DNA of 64,000 nt from Protonemura montana (lineage: Eukaryota > Arthropoda > Insecta > Plecoptera > Nemouridae): NCBI GenBank assembly GCA_947568835.1, contig OX387607.1:16729701-16793700 (forward strand), given 5' to 3'. A model generated the notes under the pieces. That model did not search any database. It worked only from the letters and a program-made list of their open reading frames with translations, and was not told the DNA's origin. Below, piece after piece: positions 61,703 through 64,000 of the stretch. Position 1 is the first letter of the stretch; every line of letters begins with the position of its first letter. The position numbers were made by a program, and so were the translations under genes.

Positions 61703-62066
61703 CGGACGATTTGGCGCGTTGCAAACACCGACCCTAGTGAGATCACCGAAGTTAAACAACACTGCGCTGGGTCAGGTGTTGGATGGGTGACCATCATACA
61801 CATGACCAGTTCTGTTCGGGAGAGAGGTTGGAGGGATGAAAGTTAGTACAGCAAATTCACTCGCCTTGCTTGTCAACCTCTCGACAGCATGGATTAGTGG
61901 AGGAATCCTGTTGTTCGCGTTGTACCGTCCTTCGGAAGGGACGTTAAGCCGATGGTCCCCTTGGTCTTTGGACAGGAGTAGGCTACGTGCCAGCACCGTG
62001 TTTAAGCTCCTCCCTTCTAGGCTAGGTTAGGTTTATAATCACCCAGCCATGTACCGACGACCAAAG
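61703..62066 (+). mobile_element. 5S-derived SINE with a single head monomer
   Basis: This copy shows the likely unexpanded form: 5S-like head (ttggcgcgttgcaaacaccg, gatcaccgaagttaaacaac, ggatgggtgacc), one linker, then the body with the conserved block and a degraded tail ending around 62,066 (ccatgtaccgacgacc). There is no clear (aat)n tail or target-site duplication. Confidence 0.8.
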
Positions 62067-62497
62067 AGAGAATGTCCACAAACCATTATAATATTTTGTT
62101 TTTTTTTAATGTTTTCCCACCAAAGGTTAACTGACGCTTTTAGAGCCTAAAATAACAAAACTTAATTACATTTTAAAATATTTTCTATTTTGGAAACAAA
62201 TTATGAATGTAGGACGGTTATTCGCGAGAGCAAATACTCGTGTTAAAAAATCTTTTGAACAGCGCGACCTTTTTAAAAAATAAATACATTAAAAATTAAA
62301 TAAAAAATAAAATATTTTTTATTGCTATCTGGAGGCTTTAAGACAGTAATTGCCTGACAATATCTCACTTAAAATCTTACGTCAGAGAATTACAAGGACC
62401 AACAAACTCTAGCTTCATTGTAAACCAATCATTTTTTCCATATTTTCGAAACAACTTTCGGGATTTATTCTTTGATAATTAATTCAAAGATGGAACC
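62067..62497. other. AT-rich spacer
   Basis: Nothing recognised; borders a SINE and the accagata array. Confidence 0.5.
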
Positions 62498-63272
62498 AGA
62501 TATAAGACCAGATATAACCAGATATAAGACCAGATAAAACCAGATATAACCAGATATAACCAGATATAAGACCAGATATAACCAGATATAAGACCAGATA
62601 TAACCAGATATAACCAGATATAACCAGATATAACCAGATATAACCAGATAGACGACCAGATAGACGACCAGATAGAACCAGATAGAACCAGATATAAGAC
62701 CAGATATAACCAGATAGACGACCAGATAGAACCAGATAGAAGACCAGATAAAACCAGATAAAACCAGATATAAGACCAGATATAACCAGATATAACCAGA
62801 TAGACGACCAGATAGACGACCAGATAGAACCAGATAGAAGACCAGATAAAACCAGATAAAACCAGATATAAGACCAGATATAACCAGATATAAGACCAGA
62901 TATAACCAGATATAAGACCAGATATAACCAGATATAACCAGATATAACCAGATAGACGACCAGATAGACGACCAGATAGAACCAGATAGAACCAGATATA
63001 AGACCAGATATAACCAGATAGACGACCAGATAGAACCAGATAGAAGACCAGATAAAACCAGATAAAACCAGATATAAGACCAGATATAACCAGATATAAC
63101 CAGATAGACGACCAGATAGACGACCAGATAGAACCAGATAGAAGACCAGATAAAACCAGATAAAACCAGATATAAGACCAGATATAACCAGATATAACCA
63201 GATATAAGACCAGATATAAGACCAGATATAACCAGATAGACGACCAGATAAAACCAGATATAACCAGTTAGA
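62498..63272 (+). repeat. Composite accagata array with about 98-bp and 304-bp higher order
   Basis: Built from accagatata, accagatataag, accagatagacg, accagatagaag and accagataaa units. The marker agaagaccag recurs near 62,738, 62,836, 63,042 and 63,140: spacings of about 98 inside a pair and about 304 between pairs. Block duplication over an older short-unit array explains this. Confidence 0.92.
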
Positions 63273-63633
63273 AGATGGAAACCTAACCTAGCAACGCCAG
63301 GTCGTATCCATTATAATCTCATTGCATTATAAACTCCCCATTTCACCTTTCAAATACAGAAACTGCAGGGCATTTTTTCCCCAAGAATACATTTTCTAAA
63401 CCGAACATCTCGTCGCTCGTTTCAGAATTGCAGACAACGCATTGCAATCCAATTCAATTGCTTTTTTGTTACTTCCTTACCTCGTACAGCAGGTAATATT
63501 GGAAAGCAATTTCCACGAGAAATTTAACAAATGTAACGACACACTTTGATAAATTAAATCCACTTGTAATTTGCAAGCAATTTCATTAAATATTAAGTAA
63601 AACCATCGAGTTTATAGATACGGTAAGAGGGCC

Positions 63634-63735
63634 AGTGTTAGTGATAAACTTTCTGCTGAGCAAACGAGGCCGGCAACACGTGGTAACGGTATGTGCCACC
63701 CGATGGCGCTTGCGGTCGTCTTTTTTAAAAAATCT
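63634..63735 (+). repeat. Dispersed repeat shared with 3.6 kb
   Basis: Contains gtgttagtgataaactttct, gctgagcaaacgagg, cacgtggtaacggt and cccgatggcgcttgc, then ttttttaaaaaa. It is directly followed by the 5S-SINE fragment and 15-bp array. Confidence 0.6.
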
Positions 63736-64000
63736 CAGGTCAGGTATTGGATGGGTGACCATCATACACATGACCATCATATACATGACCATCATACACA
63801 TGACCAACATACACATGACCATCATATACATGACCATCATACACATGACCATCATACACATGACCATCATACACATGACCATCATACACATGACCATCAT
63901 ACACATGACCAACATACACATGACCATCATACACATGACCATCATACACATGACCATCATACACCTGACCATCATACACATGACCATCATACACCTGACC
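63736..64000 (+). repeat. 15-bp satellite array grown from the 5S-SINE monomer
   Basis: After a 5S-SINE fragment (tcaggtattggatgggtgac) the 15-bp unit accatcatacacatg repeats about 16 times to the end of the window, so its full length is unknown. Variants (atatacatg, caacataca, acacctg) are interspersed. The same unit occurs once in normal SINE monomers and twice at 25,957-25,990. The 15-bp period leaves long open frames on the minus strand that are not genes. Confidence 0.85.

Noticed and set aside
13117..64000. Repeat arrays as CRISPR
   Set aside because: Units are contiguous tandem repeats without unique spacers, and the context is eukaryotic.

Overview
The window is non-coding-dominated, AT-rich DNA from a eukaryote, most likely an arthropod. 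The strongest clue is one coding exon on the minus strand (53,853-54,204). It encodes the N-terminus, TM1 and TM2 of a rhodopsin-family peptide receptor that best resembles the ecdysis-triggering hormone receptor (ETHR). The exon ends in a clean GTGAGT donor. No exon for TM3-TM7 was recognised in the remaining 53.8 kb on the 3' side, so much or all of the left part of the window is probably intronic. A few other minus-strand frames (27.5, 41.8, 43.8 and 19.9 kb) have splice-like borders or coding-like codons. They match nothing I recognise and are listed only as low-confidence candidates. No intact tRNA or 5S rRNA gene, CRISPR array or prokaryotic feature was seen.

Most of the recognisable structure is repetitive. 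(1) A 5S-rRNA-derived SINE family (SINE3-like) occurs at 13.1, 25.9, 34.3, 36.1, 38.7, 44.0, 46.4, 59.4, 61.7 and 63.7 kb. Its 5S internal promoter region is multiplied as a 91-bp monomer one to eight times per copy. The 34.3 kb copy has an 11-bp target-site duplication. (2) A tRNA-like element with A and B boxes, flanked by inverted GTCTCAAAA/TTTTGAGAC motifs, occurs at 14.7-15.3, 24.2, 39.9-40.35, 43.5 and 45.3 kb. Its 5' half is tandemly repeated as a 52-bp unit. (3) Three further dispersed families occur: a fold-back element (26.9 kb, single copy at 13.6 kb), a family with a perfect 54-bp-arm palindrome (22.0 kb; relatives at 18.9 and 39.5 kb), and a repeat shared by 3.6 and 63.6 kb.

Tandem arrays fill much of the rest: 92-bp (5.6 kb), TTAC tetramer (9.6 kb), 146-bp (10.4 kb), 118-bp (14.2 kb), 43-bp with a 430-bp higher order (17.0-18.5 kb), 77-bp (18.6 kb), 54-bp (33.5 kb), 36-bp (44.0 kb), 14-bp (44.8 kb), another 43-bp array with a tRNA-like A box (47.3-48.4 kb), 23-bp (49.8 kb), 41-bp (50.8 and 53.3 kb), a mixed 5-mer/8-mer array (57.8-59.0 kb), 13-bp (61.0 kb), a composite 'accagata' array (62.5-63.3 kb) and a 15-bp array running off the end (63.75-64.0 kb). 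Many long open frames are by-products of these arrays and are not genes.

The most unusual theme is that at least two, perhaps three, unrelated Pol III-promoter modules (5S internal control region, tRNA 5' half, and an A-box-like 43-mer) have each been expanded head-to-tail within about 50 kb. All calls come from reading the sequence; no database search was run.
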